A model generated the notes under the pieces. The model did not search any database, was not told the DNA's origin, and saw only the letters and a program-made list of their open reading frames with translations. From Lamellibrachia columna (lineage: Eukaryota > Annelida > Polychaeta > Sabellida > Siboglinidae): a DNA stretch of 64,000 nt. The position numbers were made by a program, and so were the translations under genes. Positions 1 through 27,600 of this stretch are shown here, piece after piece. The stretch covers positions 19,264,438 through 19,328,437 of the forward strand of contig OY759267.1 of assembly GCA_963662155.1 (NCBI GenBank), in the 5' to 3' direction. Positions within the stretch are counted from its first letter, which is position 1, and every line of letters begins with the position of its first letter.

Positions 1-218
1 CCTCCCCTTTGGCCTTCCCTTTGGCCTCCCCTTTGGCCTTCCCTTTGGCCTCCCCTTTGGCCTCCCCTTTGGCCTTCCCTTTGGCCTTCCCTTTGGCCTC
101 CCCTTTGGCCTTCCCTTTGGCATTCCCTTTGGCCTCCCCTTTGGCCTCCCCTTTGGCCTCCCCTTTGGCCTCCCCTTTGGCCTTCCCTTTGGCCTCCCCT
201 TTGGCCTCCCACTTGTGA
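1..218. repeat. Short-period minisatellite in LONP2 intron
   Basis: A 12-bp pyrimidine-rich unit, ccctttggcctc or ccctttggcctt, is repeated about 18 times up to the left window edge. It gives a spurious open frame on + (Leu-Ala-Ser/Phe-Pro repeats). It lies upstream of the first visible LONP2 exon and is most simply an intronic array that continues beyond the window. Confidence 0.9.
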
Positions 219-1072
219 GAGCCTAGATATGCCACTGCCACAGACGAATCAGAAACAAAAAGCTTCAACAAAGATGCAGACATTCGTATAGATTTTCTGT
301 ATCCAATATGGATTTTTTATATGTACCCTGTATTTATACTGATTTGTTTCAAATATTTATGGAAAAATCTGCTGTGCTAAAGTAGCATTTTCTTGTGCTT
401 GTTATATAGGCATAACATCAAATAACTTTTAGCGGTTGAAACATGATTACTTTTTATGCTTGCATTGAAAATAAGCAAATGACTAGGCAGATTTCTGGCA
501 AAACCTAGCTAATTTGGTATACATACCGTATTCGATTTATTAAACGTACATACCATGATTAGCATAAACCCCCTTTTTTAATCAGCAAGATCCATAATAT
601 TATTGTGCGGAACAACTGAAAAGTTTCGCCATCTGGTGTTAAACAGTTGGCTTCTTGTACTAGACACGAAATGACACCAGTGTGATACAGCCACCTTATT
701 GTCTAGAAACAAACTTTTCTATATGCTTATAAGAGCAGATTCCTTGACATTTTGTCCATGGCCCAATTTATTTTCAAGCGTACTGTACACGTATTAGGTC
801 AACTACGGTAGTTGTTGTAGCCTGATAGAAGGCAAATATATATCGGAATTGGAATGCTATAAGCTCCAATGAAAAATTTTATAAAAAAATTACTGGGATT
901 TATACAGAATTTCTAATCAAAAAGAGAAGGTCTTCAGGGCCTTTCTAGTTTTTAGTGCCAATGTTGAATCATTTGGTGATACAAAATACTCTGATGTGAG
1001 CTTAAAACGATCTAAATTGAGATTTTGATGTGTCGAATGCACTTTGACACACAGATCATGTGATGTTTGCAG
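219..1072. other. LONP2 intron sequence without recognisable feature
   Basis: AT-rich intronic DNA between the left-edge minisatellite and the first visible LONP2 exon. I see no exon, RNA gene or mobile-element signature here apart from the 3' splice site (tgatgtttgcag) ending at 1072. Confidence 0.6.
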
Positions 1073-14765
<13,693 letters not shown>

Positions 14766-14776
<11 letters not shown>

Positions 14777-14910
14777 GGAGCCTGGTTGAAGATACAAGGT
14801 TCCACAAGACATGAGGAGCCAGGTTGAAGATACGTTCCGCAAAATATGAGGAGCCAGGTTGAAGATACTGGGTTCCTCAAGACATGAGCCAGGTTGAAGA
14901 TACAAGGTTC
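14766..14910. repeat. Tandem repeat spanning the LONP2 stop codon
   Basis: About four degenerate units of gatatgaggagccaggttga-type sequence (atgaggagcc, ggttgaagatac, caaggttccacaagac). The first unit begins within the final codons, AGC AAG ATA TGA, so the codons for the SKI tail and the stop lie inside the array. Confidence 0.85.
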
Positions 14911-14954
14911 TATGTTTGTTGGTGACAAGACAAAAAAGCTGCTGGGCAGAATTT

Positions 14955-15570
14955 AATTGAGGGCTGTGACAGTGTTTCATTGAGAACTATGACAGTGTTT
15001 AATTGAGGGCTATAACAGTGTTTAATTGAGGGCTATGACAGTGTTTCATTGAGGATTATGACAGTGTTTCATTGAGGGCTATGACAGTGTTTCATTGAGG
15101 GCTATGACAGTGTTTCATTGAGGGCTGTGACAGTGTTTCATTGAGGGTTTTGACAGTGTTTCATTGAGGGCTGTGACAGTGTTTCATTGAGGGCTGTGAC
15201 AGTGTTTCATTGAGGGCTGTGACGGTGTTTCATTGAGGGCTGTGACAGTGTTTCATTCAGGGCTATGGCTATGACAGTGTTTCATTGAGGCCTATGGCTA
15301 TGACAGTGTTTCATTGAGGCCTTTGACAGTGTTTCATTGAGGGCTGTGACAGTGTTTCATTGAGGGCTGTGACAGTGTTTCATTGAGGGCTGTGACAGTG
15401 TTTCATTGAGGGCTGTGACGGTGTTTCATTGAGGGCTGTGACAGTGTTTCATTCAGGGCTATGGCTATGACAGTGTTTCATTGAGGCCTGTGGCTATGAC
15501 AGTGTTTCATTGAGGCCTTTGACAGTGTTTCATTGAGGGCTATCACAGTGTTTCATTGAGGGCTATGACA
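14955..15570. repeat. 23-bp minisatellite, about 26 copies
   Basis: Unit gtttcattgagggctgtgac plus agt, with variants (gctatgac, cctttgac, longer ggctatggctatgac units). It includes a higher-order duplication (15120-15330 resembles 15320-15520). It lies downstream of LONP2 and is probably in its 3' UTR or flank. Confidence 0.95.
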
Positions 15571-18500
15571 GTATAATATCCAAAGTGTAATCGGACGTGG
15601 ATTAACAATGTTATGCCAGTAAGAAAAACTTTTGTACTGCAAAAGAGTATATCCAAATACAGTTACTGCAATCTTTTCATGGCAGACCTTTTTATTTGAA
15701 CGACAACATGACATCTCGGGGGGTGTTCAGCTGCTCTACAGACCCTCTGTGCACTCTTCAGACGCATCTTTCCATTTCTGTGTATATATAAGCCATTCAT
15801 ACCATATTGTGAGAATAAGGTGCTTACAAAGGTTTGTGCACAAACACGAGTCATTTATACCTAATTAAAGCATAACTAAATGTTTTAATGACATGTACAT
15901 AATACATTAAGCTGTGTGAAATAAAAGTAAATGTGTTAGTTTATAAAAAAGTATTAAAAGGGAGTTTTATGTCCAAGATGGCTGTCAATTTTAAATGCAT
16001 ACATGTTCATCATAACCAAGAAATTATATGCGACACTTCTGCCATTAAGCTCAAGGTGGCTGACTACACTGCAATCAAACTATCTGCGCATCATTGTTAG
16101 CACAACAATGAAATCAACACGAAAGTTATATTGTCGATTGGAAAAGAAATTTAATAAGAACCAAAACAATTATAAATTAAACGTTATACATGTGGTGCCT
16201 CTCGTGAACAAGCAGGATAACTTTTTGTTTGGAGTATGATTTCAAGATAGCAAAACCTCAATTTCTGTTTGGCACTTCATGAATTTTTCTGTGTGTAGAG
16301 ATAAATAATAAATTAACATTTTTACCAACTTTTACTCATGTTAAAAAAAGGGGTCTGATAAAAAAAAATTCCGTTGACATAGCTGTTACTGTTAGATATT
16401 TCAAAAGAATGCATGGGACCCCCAATTTGTTTTGCCTTTTTATAGAGATCAATAATAAGTGAACATTTCTGCCCAGTTTTACGGAAGTGATATATTACAC
16501 CTTTTGGGTTAAATATTGTTGAAATTGAGCTAAAATGTGCTTTTTCTGTGACTTAATAATTCCTATTACGAAAGCATTGATGCTCGGTCAGACGGTATTG
16601 GTGGAGCGAGTCTGTAGAGCACCATGTCAGAGTCACTGGTCAGTAGGAGTGTCGTGAAGATGCTGCCAGAAGAGACTAGGCACACTCACCGTCTCCCTGC
16701 TCGATCAGCGTGCAGACGGCAGTGCACACAGTGTGTGGCTCAGCGAGTTGAGCACTATGTATGGGACAAATGTATAAAATTAAGTTAATTCAAGAGTATA
16801 TTATTGTGTACAAACAAAACTGTTTAAGTACTTTGGGAAGAGGTGCTCTTCTATTCTTGCCTTCATGACATGAAAATCACTGCTATCATGAAAACAACGA
16901 GAACTCTGTTTATGCAAAATTATTTATTTTTAAGTACATTAGTTAATAGGGTGAATCTACTGCTACGTACATCATATCATTACCAAATCTGCCCAGTAGC
17001 TAGGTTGCTTCCAATCTGCTGTGAAATCACCAGGCTGATTATCTCCAGGAATGGCTTACTGTCATGGATTACAATTAATTATGGCATGAGGACAATTCTT
17101 TTGAAGTGTTTCATCACCAAACAAAAAAATCTAATTCCCCATAGTACAAAACTGTTCACTATCATGATCTGGATGCTTTTAAACATTGACAAAGGGTTAC
17201 ATTAATTTGTCTGCTCCCACGCTAAAATTTATTTTTTCTGTTACCATTCAGCATTAAGTTGCTACACATGCAGACAGCAATGCATCATATGTTACATTTC
17301 TGGCTCATGATCTCATACATTTGCGCAAAATGTTCCAAAGCACATTGGGAAAACCAATAGTTACTGAAGAGATGAGAAGACATTGGGTGGAGTATCCAAT
17401 GAACACATTCTCTCCCGCCCTGGAACACTGGTTCCTGCCAGTTTTACAGACACGTTTGATAAAGTAGACAAGGCATTATTATTATTCACAAAATAGAAAT
17501 CTAATCAGCAATGACTGGTAATGACCACTTTGGCCGAAAATCGGCACAACATCCTGGCACCACGACACTCCACTGCATGTGATGGTTCCCTCTGACCGAG
17601 CAATGCTATCATCACATTACAGTAAACAAAACAGCAGCTTACCACAGTGAAACTTGTATGCCACTGAACTTCAGAAAGGAATTCCCTTGTGAATTGTTTA
17701 CTTTGAGACCTTCACTGCTACAAAACAAGTCCTGGCACATCAACACAAGTGTCCATACTATGTGTTTGACTTACCACAGCTATGAGTCATACCACAGCTA
17801 GTTAAAGACAACATTAATTCCTACCACATTTAAACAACACCAGTTTGGCACACACACATAAACTAGACAATTCACCCCTTTTAGTGATATTTTGGAGAAT
17901 CATATATATATATGATACTAGACCCTATAGTGTGTATATGGCAGTGATCATGCCGCTATTGTTCATGGCATGTAGCAATGAACGCCTCCTTGACATATGT
18001 AAATAATTTTATGATGTGGAGGCATTTACCTGCTGTTTATTTTAAACCAGAGGAAAAGTAGACTTGCATGCAGTGTTATGCAATAATAACATGGACTCTT
18101 GGTTTGTATGTATCGTTTATGGTTTGCATGAAGGTTTATGAAATCAGCAGATAATGTAATTTATTAAGATGATATGAGGTAGGGTTTAAAGTAGTAGCTG
18201 GAGATATATGAACATTTGAGAGTAATCTGGGTGTCAATGAGGCTGTCATGTTTCTTTTGGAAAATATGTTTTCTTATGTTCAGAATGTGCATTATGTTGT
18301 ATGTTTTTATTTGGAAATAAAGCATCGAATTGACTGAATGTTGCTGAACTAATGCAGCAGAGAAATTATGAAGAACAGTACCACATATGTCAATAGAGAT
18401 ATGTAAACTATCTACACACATACTATTTACCAACTGCAAATTCACGAGTTCATCTACACTTGACGGTCTCTTGCTGTTCACCTTCGGCCTGTGACAGTTG

Positions 18501-18683
18501 TCGAACTGTACCGCAGAGACTGTCCACTACACAACCAGTGGCGCCACCTGCAGTTGAACATTGCCTCGCATTTTCGGCTCGCAATCTATCGGTGTCCATG
18601 ACAGTCATGTGACATGCACGCATGCAAACACACATGCACCGAGACGTTGTAACGTCCTAGTAGATTTACACAACTGTTCATGT
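15571..18683. other. LONP2-ATAD3 intergenic region (convergent genes)
   Basis: The two genes converge here. A candidate LONP2 polyadenylation signal (aataaa) lies near 15920. At 16568-16590 and 17588-17610 there are matching inverted segments (tgctcggtcaga versus tctgaccgagca), and extra inward similarity (gagtgtcgtg versus cacgacactc), suggesting an eroded inverted-repeat element of about 1 kb. Open frames of up to about 120 codons here show no recognisable protein. I found no convincing gene. Confidence 0.5.
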
Positions 18684-18686
18684 TTA
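18676..18686 (-). terminator. Polyadenylation signal overlapping the ATAD3 stop codon
   Basis: On the minus strand the last codons read ACT AAA TAA followed by ACATGAACAG, so a canonical AATAAA hexamer overlaps the lysine codon and the stop. If used, the 3' UTR would be only about 10-30 nt. Usage is inferred; the hexamer is seen. Confidence 0.45.
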
Positions 18687-21600
18687 TTTAGTCGGCAGAG
18701 AATGACTGAACATTGAGATCTGCTTCGGTGACATTGACATTCCTGAAGCCCCTTGGGTCTGCTGCCATAACACCTTCTTTTCACGAGCCTTCATCGCCAT
18801 GGCAACCTTCTCGTCAATCATCGCTTCGGTCAGCACCCCGGTGTCGGACGCATAGGCAGTCGCCTGTAACACAGAAATGGCATGGTAACCGACATTGGCT
18901 CAAGTTGTTACGGGTTTTTACCTGAATTTGTTTGAATAGACAAGTAAATGTAGATAAAGTAAATTATATATAAATGCAACTGAAACACAATATTTCATTT
19001 CACAAATTACATTAATCAAGAAAGGTTGTTGGCATCAGTGTACAAGGTAGAATGACATAATATTTGACTTGAGTACCAAATTATTTGGGTGCCAATCTAT
19101 TTAGGCATTAAATAACTTGTTACTGTTATGGGGCTGAAATTTTGTAGGCGTGTTAGGGGGGGCCGTTGGAGATGGTTTGTACATAAAAAATATGTGTGAT
19201 GTGCCAACTCTAGACCTAATATTCAAGGTTTTGTTTCTATCGTGTTGTGCCGATGGGCACTGTAATTTCCTGGTCGGACGAATAAAGTATTATTGTCTTG
19301 TATTGTATGACTGTTCCGAGTTACCTGATCTACATCAAACATCCACAAGTTCTTTCTAGGCTTTGTGAAATCAGCAGTGCTACATGATTTTGGGGGCATG
19401 AAGTTGCCATAGCTATTGGCATTACCCTACCAACACTTGACTGTGTAGTGCAAAGAATCATAAGCTCTTTCAGTGGCTGCCTTTTCTCCCATGTAACTTG
19501 GCTACTTTTTACATAATGCTTGTAATGGCTGCCTTTTCTCCCATGTAACTTGGCTACTTTTTTAATGGCAGCCTTTTCTCCCATGTAAATTTAGCTACTT
19601 TTTACATAATGCTTGTAATGGCAGCCTTTTCTCCCATGAAAATTTGGCTACTTTTTACATAATGCTTGTAATGGCAGCCTTTTCTCCCATGTAAATTTGG
19701 CTACTTTTTACATAATGATGTTATAAATGCTCCAATGTAGGATAACCCCAACAATGGGCACCCTCATGAATCAATGGTTTATCATAATTCCTGATGGATC
19801 CTCCACTCAAACGTGGAAATGAACTTATTCAAACAAATACATCAACCAATGAAACCTAATCATAAGCTAGAATTCCACATCATACATATACAATAGCGTT
19901 TAGTATTTGGCTTTGAAGTACAACTCAGTTGTAGTGGAGTTAACAAGAAATATTTTCACTCATCTCGTATCAGAATCATTTTGCAAAAACTCAAATCTAC
20001 CAAGTATCCACTAGGCCATGTTAGCTAGTTTGTACAATATTTTATTTAGTTTTGGTGAAATCATTGGACAAACTGTTACATCATTTTTAACCGGTCAAAA
20101 TTCAGCAAACAAAGGCCAAAAGTGCCCCCCCCCGCATTCTATAAGGCTATGGAGACTTTCACAAGTTACCCGATCTTACGATCAAAGTCAATTGTGTTGA
20201 TGATCTTAAAAAAATACACAATTTAAGCCAACTGTGAATATAGCTTAACTATTCACGCAGTACAGATTTGAACTTCAAAGAACCCATTTGTGAAGGGCTA
20301 AAAGAATTGAGGAGGAAGTTTTAATATCACGCTGCAGATTATTTGACCTGAATTCACTTCCCCTGCTCACCTGCCAGGCAACTCCCAGTTTGGCGATCTC
20401 TCTGCCAGACAAGCCTTCCGTTTTCTTGGCAATTTCTGTGCACTTGACACCATAGTCAAACTGAGCCACCTTCAGTCTCCTGCAAACAACGTTAGCCGTG
20501 ATACAAATACAAAACAAATAGGTGTGACTATTGCGATAGTACAGTGAAAGCTGTATTACTATTGCAATACTACTGTGACAGTTTCATCACTATTGCGATC
20601 GTATCATGGAACAGAGGGCCATCCAAATTAATGTGATATGGGGGCAGGTATTATTTCTTTTCGTATTTTTTATGGCCCCTACCACTGGCTATACCACTGT
20701 GTGAACAATGTTTTAATATATTATATGTAAACTTACACATAAATAAAATCAAATAGTCCAGACCATGCCAATGTGTGTGAATACAGCATTAGTTAGTGTC
20801 CACTGAAGGCATACGGAAAGCTAATTCGAGAACAATCACATGAAGAAATTTTTAGTGATAAGACCCGGAAATGTCAAAAATAAAACTTGCCAACTCAATG
20901 AGCCAGACAATGATCAACATACCTCTTTCCTTCAGTCGCAGGCTGCAAGACAAACTTGTCGAAGTACAGACGCACCATTCTCTCTCGCTCCTCCACGTCG
21001 GGGATGTCAAACTCTACCATCTCGTCAATGCGGTCATTGATGGCCCAGTCAAACTGTTCAGGTTGGTTACTGGCCAGCACCAACATGAACCTACAGACAG
21101 AGATGGGTCAATGGTACACTCACTCGACACCAACATGAACCTACAGGCAGAGATGGGTCAGTAGTACACTCACTCAAGCACCAACATGAACCTACAGACA
21201 GAGATGGGTCAATGGTACACTCACTCGACACCAACATGAACCTACAGGCAGAGATGGGTCAATGGTACACTCACTCAAGCACCAACATGAACCTACAGAC
21301 AGAGATGGGTCAATGGTACACTCATTCAAGCACCAACATGAACCTACAGGCAGAGATGGGTCAATGGTACACTCACTCGACACCAACATGAACCTACAGG
21401 CAGAGATGGGTCAATGGTACACTCACTCAAGCACCAACATGAACCTACAGACAGAGATGGGTCAATGGTACACTCACTCAAGCACCAACATGAACCTACA
21501 GGCAGAGATGGGTCAATGGTACACTCACTCGACACCAACATGAACCTACAGGCAGAGATGGGTCAATGGTACACTCACTCAAGCACCAACATGAACCTAC

Positions 21601-24600
21601 AGACAGAGATGGGTCAATGGTACACTCACTCAAGCACCAACATGAACCTACAGGCAGAGATGGGTCAATGGTACACTCACTCGACACCAACATGAACCTA
21701 CAGGCAGAGATGGGTCAATGGTACACTCACTCAAGCACCAACATGAACCTACAGACAGAGATGGGTCAATGGTACACTCACTCAAGCACCAACATGAACC
21801 TACAGGCAGAGATGGGTCAATGGTACACTCACTCGACACCAACATGAACCTACAGGCAGAGATGGGTCAATGGTACACTCACTCAAGCACCAACATGAAC
21901 CTACAGGCAGAGATGGGTCAATGGTACACTCACTCGACACCAACATGAACCTACAGGCAGAGATGGGTCAATGGTACACTCACTCGACACCAACATGAAC
22001 CTACAGACAGAGATGGGTCAATGGTACACTCACTCAAGGCCAAGGGCTGGATTCATATTTAAAGCAGATATAGGGCAATTACACTACAAATGTCATCGAT
22101 TACGATTACTGCTAAAATGTATGGAAACAATTACAAGTATGATTACTCATTAAAATAATCAACTACATTCAAGAATATGACATAATGAAACATATAAAAA
22201 CCCTAATGTTATCAGTCAACGCTGTTATTCAAGACAATATTAAAATACAGTCTCATAACCTTAAGATTGCTGGGGCAGCTAACATGTCAGTTTATTTTTT
22301 TCTTTACAACATGGTAGGAAATACTGAACTGAACGTCGACACCACAAATAATCACATGGCCGCGTGTGCTTCATTCTTCGAACCAACATAAATTCGTTTG
22401 CCATGAATGCGGAATGCACAGTCTGGTTACTGTGATTCCAGTGCACATCAGTATTATATCTACCTTATTAAATCATGTTCTTAAACTGGCAAATATCAGC
22501 ACTACAATAGTTTATTGTGCCTTTGAAGCTATAACTGAAACGTCAAGTAGATGTGACCTGGTGACCCCGCCGAATAACGGGCCAATCAAAATGATCGTAA
22601 ACACGCCATGCTACATGTTTGTCAGATGGCTGGTGTAATCTGATGTTGTAGACAACACATTGCAAATACAGATTAAAGGGCCATTGTGGTAACAAATTAA
22701 GGGGACATGTCAATATTTGTCACTTATTTGTTTGGGGGTTTTCTCAAAATTATGAGACGGCATTTTTTTATATTAACAATGTTTTTAATATCTTGAAACA
22801 TCACCATAGCCACCCCGGCTGCCTTAAGCAAAAGTGACTACACACAGCTTGAATTATACAAATTAAACAAAATGTAACAGAAAAACTTAAAGTAAATAGT
22901 AGCAAAGGCAAGAGAAATGGTCGTATTTTAATAACAACATAAATCACTCACTTGTCCGACTGCTCTCCTGTGCGGTAAAGGAATGCATTTAACGTAGCCC
23001 GGAGATCCTCACTGATCACCTCCTACAAGAAAGATGCACAACTGTGGACAACAGAATAATTGTTGGACTGTTATGTTATGTTCAGTAATTCAAAATTGTA
23101 ACGAGAATTTATTTCTCTGACGCACAACCAATTTTGCTGTTCTATCAGTGCACCACAGGAGTCATGGTGAAAAGACAAGACAACAGTCAACATCTCCAGC
23201 ATGCGTATGTACGACTATCCGTTCGTTGTTCTCATGACATATTTCTGAGGGTATTCTTGCACATTCTGGGGGACAGTCCAATTATAAAAAAAACATTGTC
23301 AAAGCACTCAAACAAAACATGGTGGGCACTGCCAACGTGACTGTTTAGTATGTAACTCAGAATACTGCCATCAACATGAAAAATGGAGACGCACACCATA
23401 AGCAGATAAAACAATAAGTAAAAGATACAAGACGGTGGCTATCATCTTCCTTATCCTATAGCCATTCCAACTTCCAACAGTTCGTTACTACGAGAAAACT
23501 TTGATAGAGAAAACACACAAACCTGACTTCGTTTCCGTAGGAATGCATCAGCTTCGTCCACAAACAATAATACCCTGCAAACAAATCAGCATGCAATGAG
23601 AGAAAAATAAAGTACCACTACGTAAACATATCTAATGGCTTCCTGTTACTTATCAAATCAATTTTAAACTGTCCACTCTTACATATCATGCTCTATCTAC
23701 ACACAAAAAAAACACCCACCCATTATGGATAGTCTTCTGCATTTTTCAAATATCCCTAGGCAGCTTATATGAACTATTTCACAACAACTTGTTGCTAAAA
23801 CTAACCTTAACATGGACAAACATGCTTTCTCAGTAGCTGCGCCAAGGGTCTGGAATGAACTCCCCATCACTTTGAAATTATCCAAAACTATAGCTACCTT
23901 CCGTAAAAAAACTCAAGACATATTTATTCCAAATTGCATTTTCAAATTTTCCACCTTAAATCTGTGGTGCTCCCTCATTCGGACGATGACTTTTGCCCAT
24001 CCTTGTTTAAGATAATGCTAAATGATTCTGGTTTATTGTGCCTCTGAGCTAGCTCAGGTTCCTGGGGATATAGGCATTTTCTCAAAACCATGTTTTTCAC
24101 ATTTGGAAGAAGGATATCTGTGGAAGTAATTAAGCCAGCCAAATAAGGTTTTGAGTTTTGTATTCAGTTTATTCTTCTCTACACATCTGGAAGAACATAT
24201 TAACAAAATAATCAAAAGCTTGAAAGTTACATAAGTATTTGTCAAAAATAAGTATCTTTTTCGGAAGTTACAACAACAAAGTTTTTATGACAGCTGTGTA
24301 CTAAAGTGTAACTGAAGATGGTTCTGTAAGAATAATAATGAGATGTTTGTTAAATAAAAAATGGCATTGATTCTAAATTTGCCAATATTTGTTCAAAAAG
24401 GTGACGATTTTGGATGTTGCCATGGAAATGGGGGTCTGGCAGAAAAAAGTTCAACATATTTACCCAGTAAGACCCCTCTACAGTTTGAAGAGAAAAAATT
24501 GCACTATCTATACAAATAAAATCCTATCAACCTGCTGCGTCTCGCCTTAAGGAAAATTCTGTCACCGCCCCACGTCGCCCCAGAAACTGTCAACATTGTT

Positions 24601-27600
24601 CATGCAAACAGTAAAACAACAAATAGAAATATATTATGGAAACGTTTTTGTTGTGAAATATTTACCAAGCTGTTAAAATACACAGATAATTTAACACTGG
24701 AGGTACAAATATTGGTACTGACCCTTGTCGACTCGTCCTGGCCCAGTCAAACACCCTGTGCATTGCTGTGACTCCATCCCGCCCCATAGGGGCGACATCT
24801 CCCCCTGTCATGATGGCGTAGTCCATCCCTGAGTGTTGGGCCAGGCTCTGTGGGATATAGCATGCTCATCATACAACACCCACTAGGAACAACTACATGG
24901 ACTATGACTCTATGGGATATTGCATGATCATCATACAGCACCCACAAGGAACAATCACATGGACTACGATTCTGTAGAACATAGCATGCTCATCATACAG
25001 CACCCACTAGGAACAACTACATGAACTATGACTCTGTGGGACATTGCATGATCATCATACAGCACCCACTAGGAACAACCATTTCCCCGTCATCGAAACG
25101 GCAGCAAGTGGAGTTGAACCCTGTCCTCTCGATTGAGAGTTCAACCACTGAGTCGTTACACCCCATACGCATACACTGCGATAAGTGCTACTCTGTAAAT
25201 CAATCTAGAGAAAGTCTACATTGGGTAGGAATGTATTGATTACATATAAGCACAACAATCAAAACAAGCACATTTCCAAGGTTCTTATTCCGACAACACT
25301 CAGGTCAATTATACCAACACAGAGCAATAGACTAACTTTTTATTTGTACCAAACATATTTTTATCGTAGAAATGCTTCAACAAATGCAGGAAGCTTGTGA
25401 AACCAGAGCAAAAAAATTACACAACTGAAAGTACCTTTGCAAACATGGTCTTGCCCGTTCCGGGAGGTCCATAAAAGAGAATATTCCTATAGTATCCTTT
25501 GTTCTTCTTTGTATGTCTAGTTGCTATGGCGATGTCTCGTAACCGTTCTTCTAATGACGGCTGAAATGAAGCACAGTAAAAGATGTGTTTCGTATATTTA
25601 TAGAATACATTAATAAGTCATATATTTTGTGGACATCTTTTTGTACACATTCAGGATAACAAGTTTAATGAGAAGTCAGATTTATAATAAATAACTTTTA
25701 GTGAGGTTTATTTCACAGCTGCTATACGTTTGGTTTTTCAATTAAAAAACATTTCACCATACGAATAAAATCACTGGCTTACTTAAACCATAGACATATA
25801 TCCAAGCCAAATTTGAACTCGTTAAGGATTACTACAAAACAGTGTTGCCATGAACACCAGCAACGTGATTCTTGTTCGGACACTCCTACTCATACTTACC
25901 CTTAATATAATACCCTTCAGCGCATCTTGTGGTTTACTCACTAACCTCTTCGTCGTCTGAAAATGTCAAATGAAAGAAGGTATAACACAGTAAGTTTGCA
26001 CCCTGCTTCCAACCTTCCTACTACAACACAAACATCGCTATACTCGGTGTCATTTCGGTTCTTGGCATAAATTATACATATATACTGTGTATATCTGACA
26101 TTATCTGTATATCTACCTTCATGGGTCACACTGAACCATCCAATCAATGCAGTATGAGGCAGGAATTATAGACACTGATAAAACCAGACAAGGCCACGCC
26201 TGTTGATGTTGCTTAATTTCATTGATTTAACACCTAAATAAGGGTAAACACCTTTACAATGTTGTCACTCTTTCATAACAATTATGTGATTTTTGGTACA
26301 TATTTTCCTTAGAAAAAATACTGTTACATGATATATAAGCCATGAAGGTAATCGAGTTTCAAGATAGTCAAAAGTAGCCACATTTCACACGACTAGCTGT
26401 AAGATGACATCAGTGCTGTGGAATGGGCTAACCAGCAAACTCACATCTATAGGATGACGGATTGCCTGCGTGACTGCCAGTCGTGATGTCTCACGGATCA
26501 GAGACGGCTTGCCGAGTCTTGCTTCGATGTAGCGAGCCATCATACTTGTACCGTACTTGGCCGAATAGACGCCCACAGCCAGCATTGTGAGGCCCGCTGC
26601 CTAAGAAACCATCACGCAGGGATTGAAGATAACAAACCTTCTGTCAGTAGTTATTAGTACATTTTCTAGCCATAGTTTTAAAAAATGTATTCAACGGGAG
26701 TATTTTTTATTAAATTATGCAAACAATATTCATGAAAGCATTTCCATTTTCAGCATAAACCAGTTATTATGCAATTATCGTGATGTCGGAATGCGAAATA
26801 GTTATGTAGCATACATGACAAACTGATACAAAGTGGCAATGAAATAACAGCTGAAAAGAAAAACAATGCACTATTGTGACGTGCATTAGTTAGAATTACA
26901 AGACAATCAACTAGACTTGTTTCAATTACAGTAACAGCATATACACACAACACTTCAATTACAGTAACAGCATATACACACAACACTTCAATTACAGTAA
27001 CAGGGTATACACACAACACTTCAATTACAGTAACAGGGTATACACACAACACTTCAATTACAGTAACAGGGTATACACACAACACTTCAATTACAGTAAC
27101 AGGGTATACACACAACACCTCAATTACAGTAACAGTATATACACACAACACTTCAATTACAGTAACAGCATATACACACAACACATCAATAACAGTAACA
27201 GGGTATACACACAACACTACAATTACAATAACAGCGTATTCACACAACACTTCAATTACAGTAACAGGGTATACACACAACACTTCAATTACAGTAACAG
27301 CATATACACACACCTCAATTACAGTAACAGGGTATACACACAACACTTCAATTACAGTAAGGTATAGAAATGTCTGTGAATAACATTGGTAAGAGGCACA
27401 CAAAATTAATACCGACATTAGACACAATTGGTTTCGCATATTAAATTTTGAATTTCGAAACAGCAAAAGCACCCCAGAAAATACCTATTACATGTGCACT
27501 GTCCAGAACATAACCCCCAACTGTCCAGAACATAACCCCCAACTGCTTTATTTTCTATATCTAGATTGTTCAGTACTGTGTATTATTATGTTCTTAATCT

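Noticed and set aside
16843..17205. 120-codon + frame
   Set aside because: No recognisable domain, AT-driven composition, no splice or start context, within an inverted-repeat element.
21076..22037. Series of 93- and 65-codon open frames
   Set aside because: They are translations of the 51-bp minisatellite and recur at its 152-bp period; the only real coding part is ATAD3 exon 13.
25085..25175. Possible tRNA gene on minus
   Set aside because: A- and B-box-like sequences are present but acceptor-stem pairing and tRNA length are not; a SINE head fits better.
26750..27472. 240-codon minus frame with [11 protein letters not shown] repeats
   Set aside because: Created by a 33-bp intronic minisatellite; lies between ATAD3 exons 6 and 7 in the wrong place for coding.
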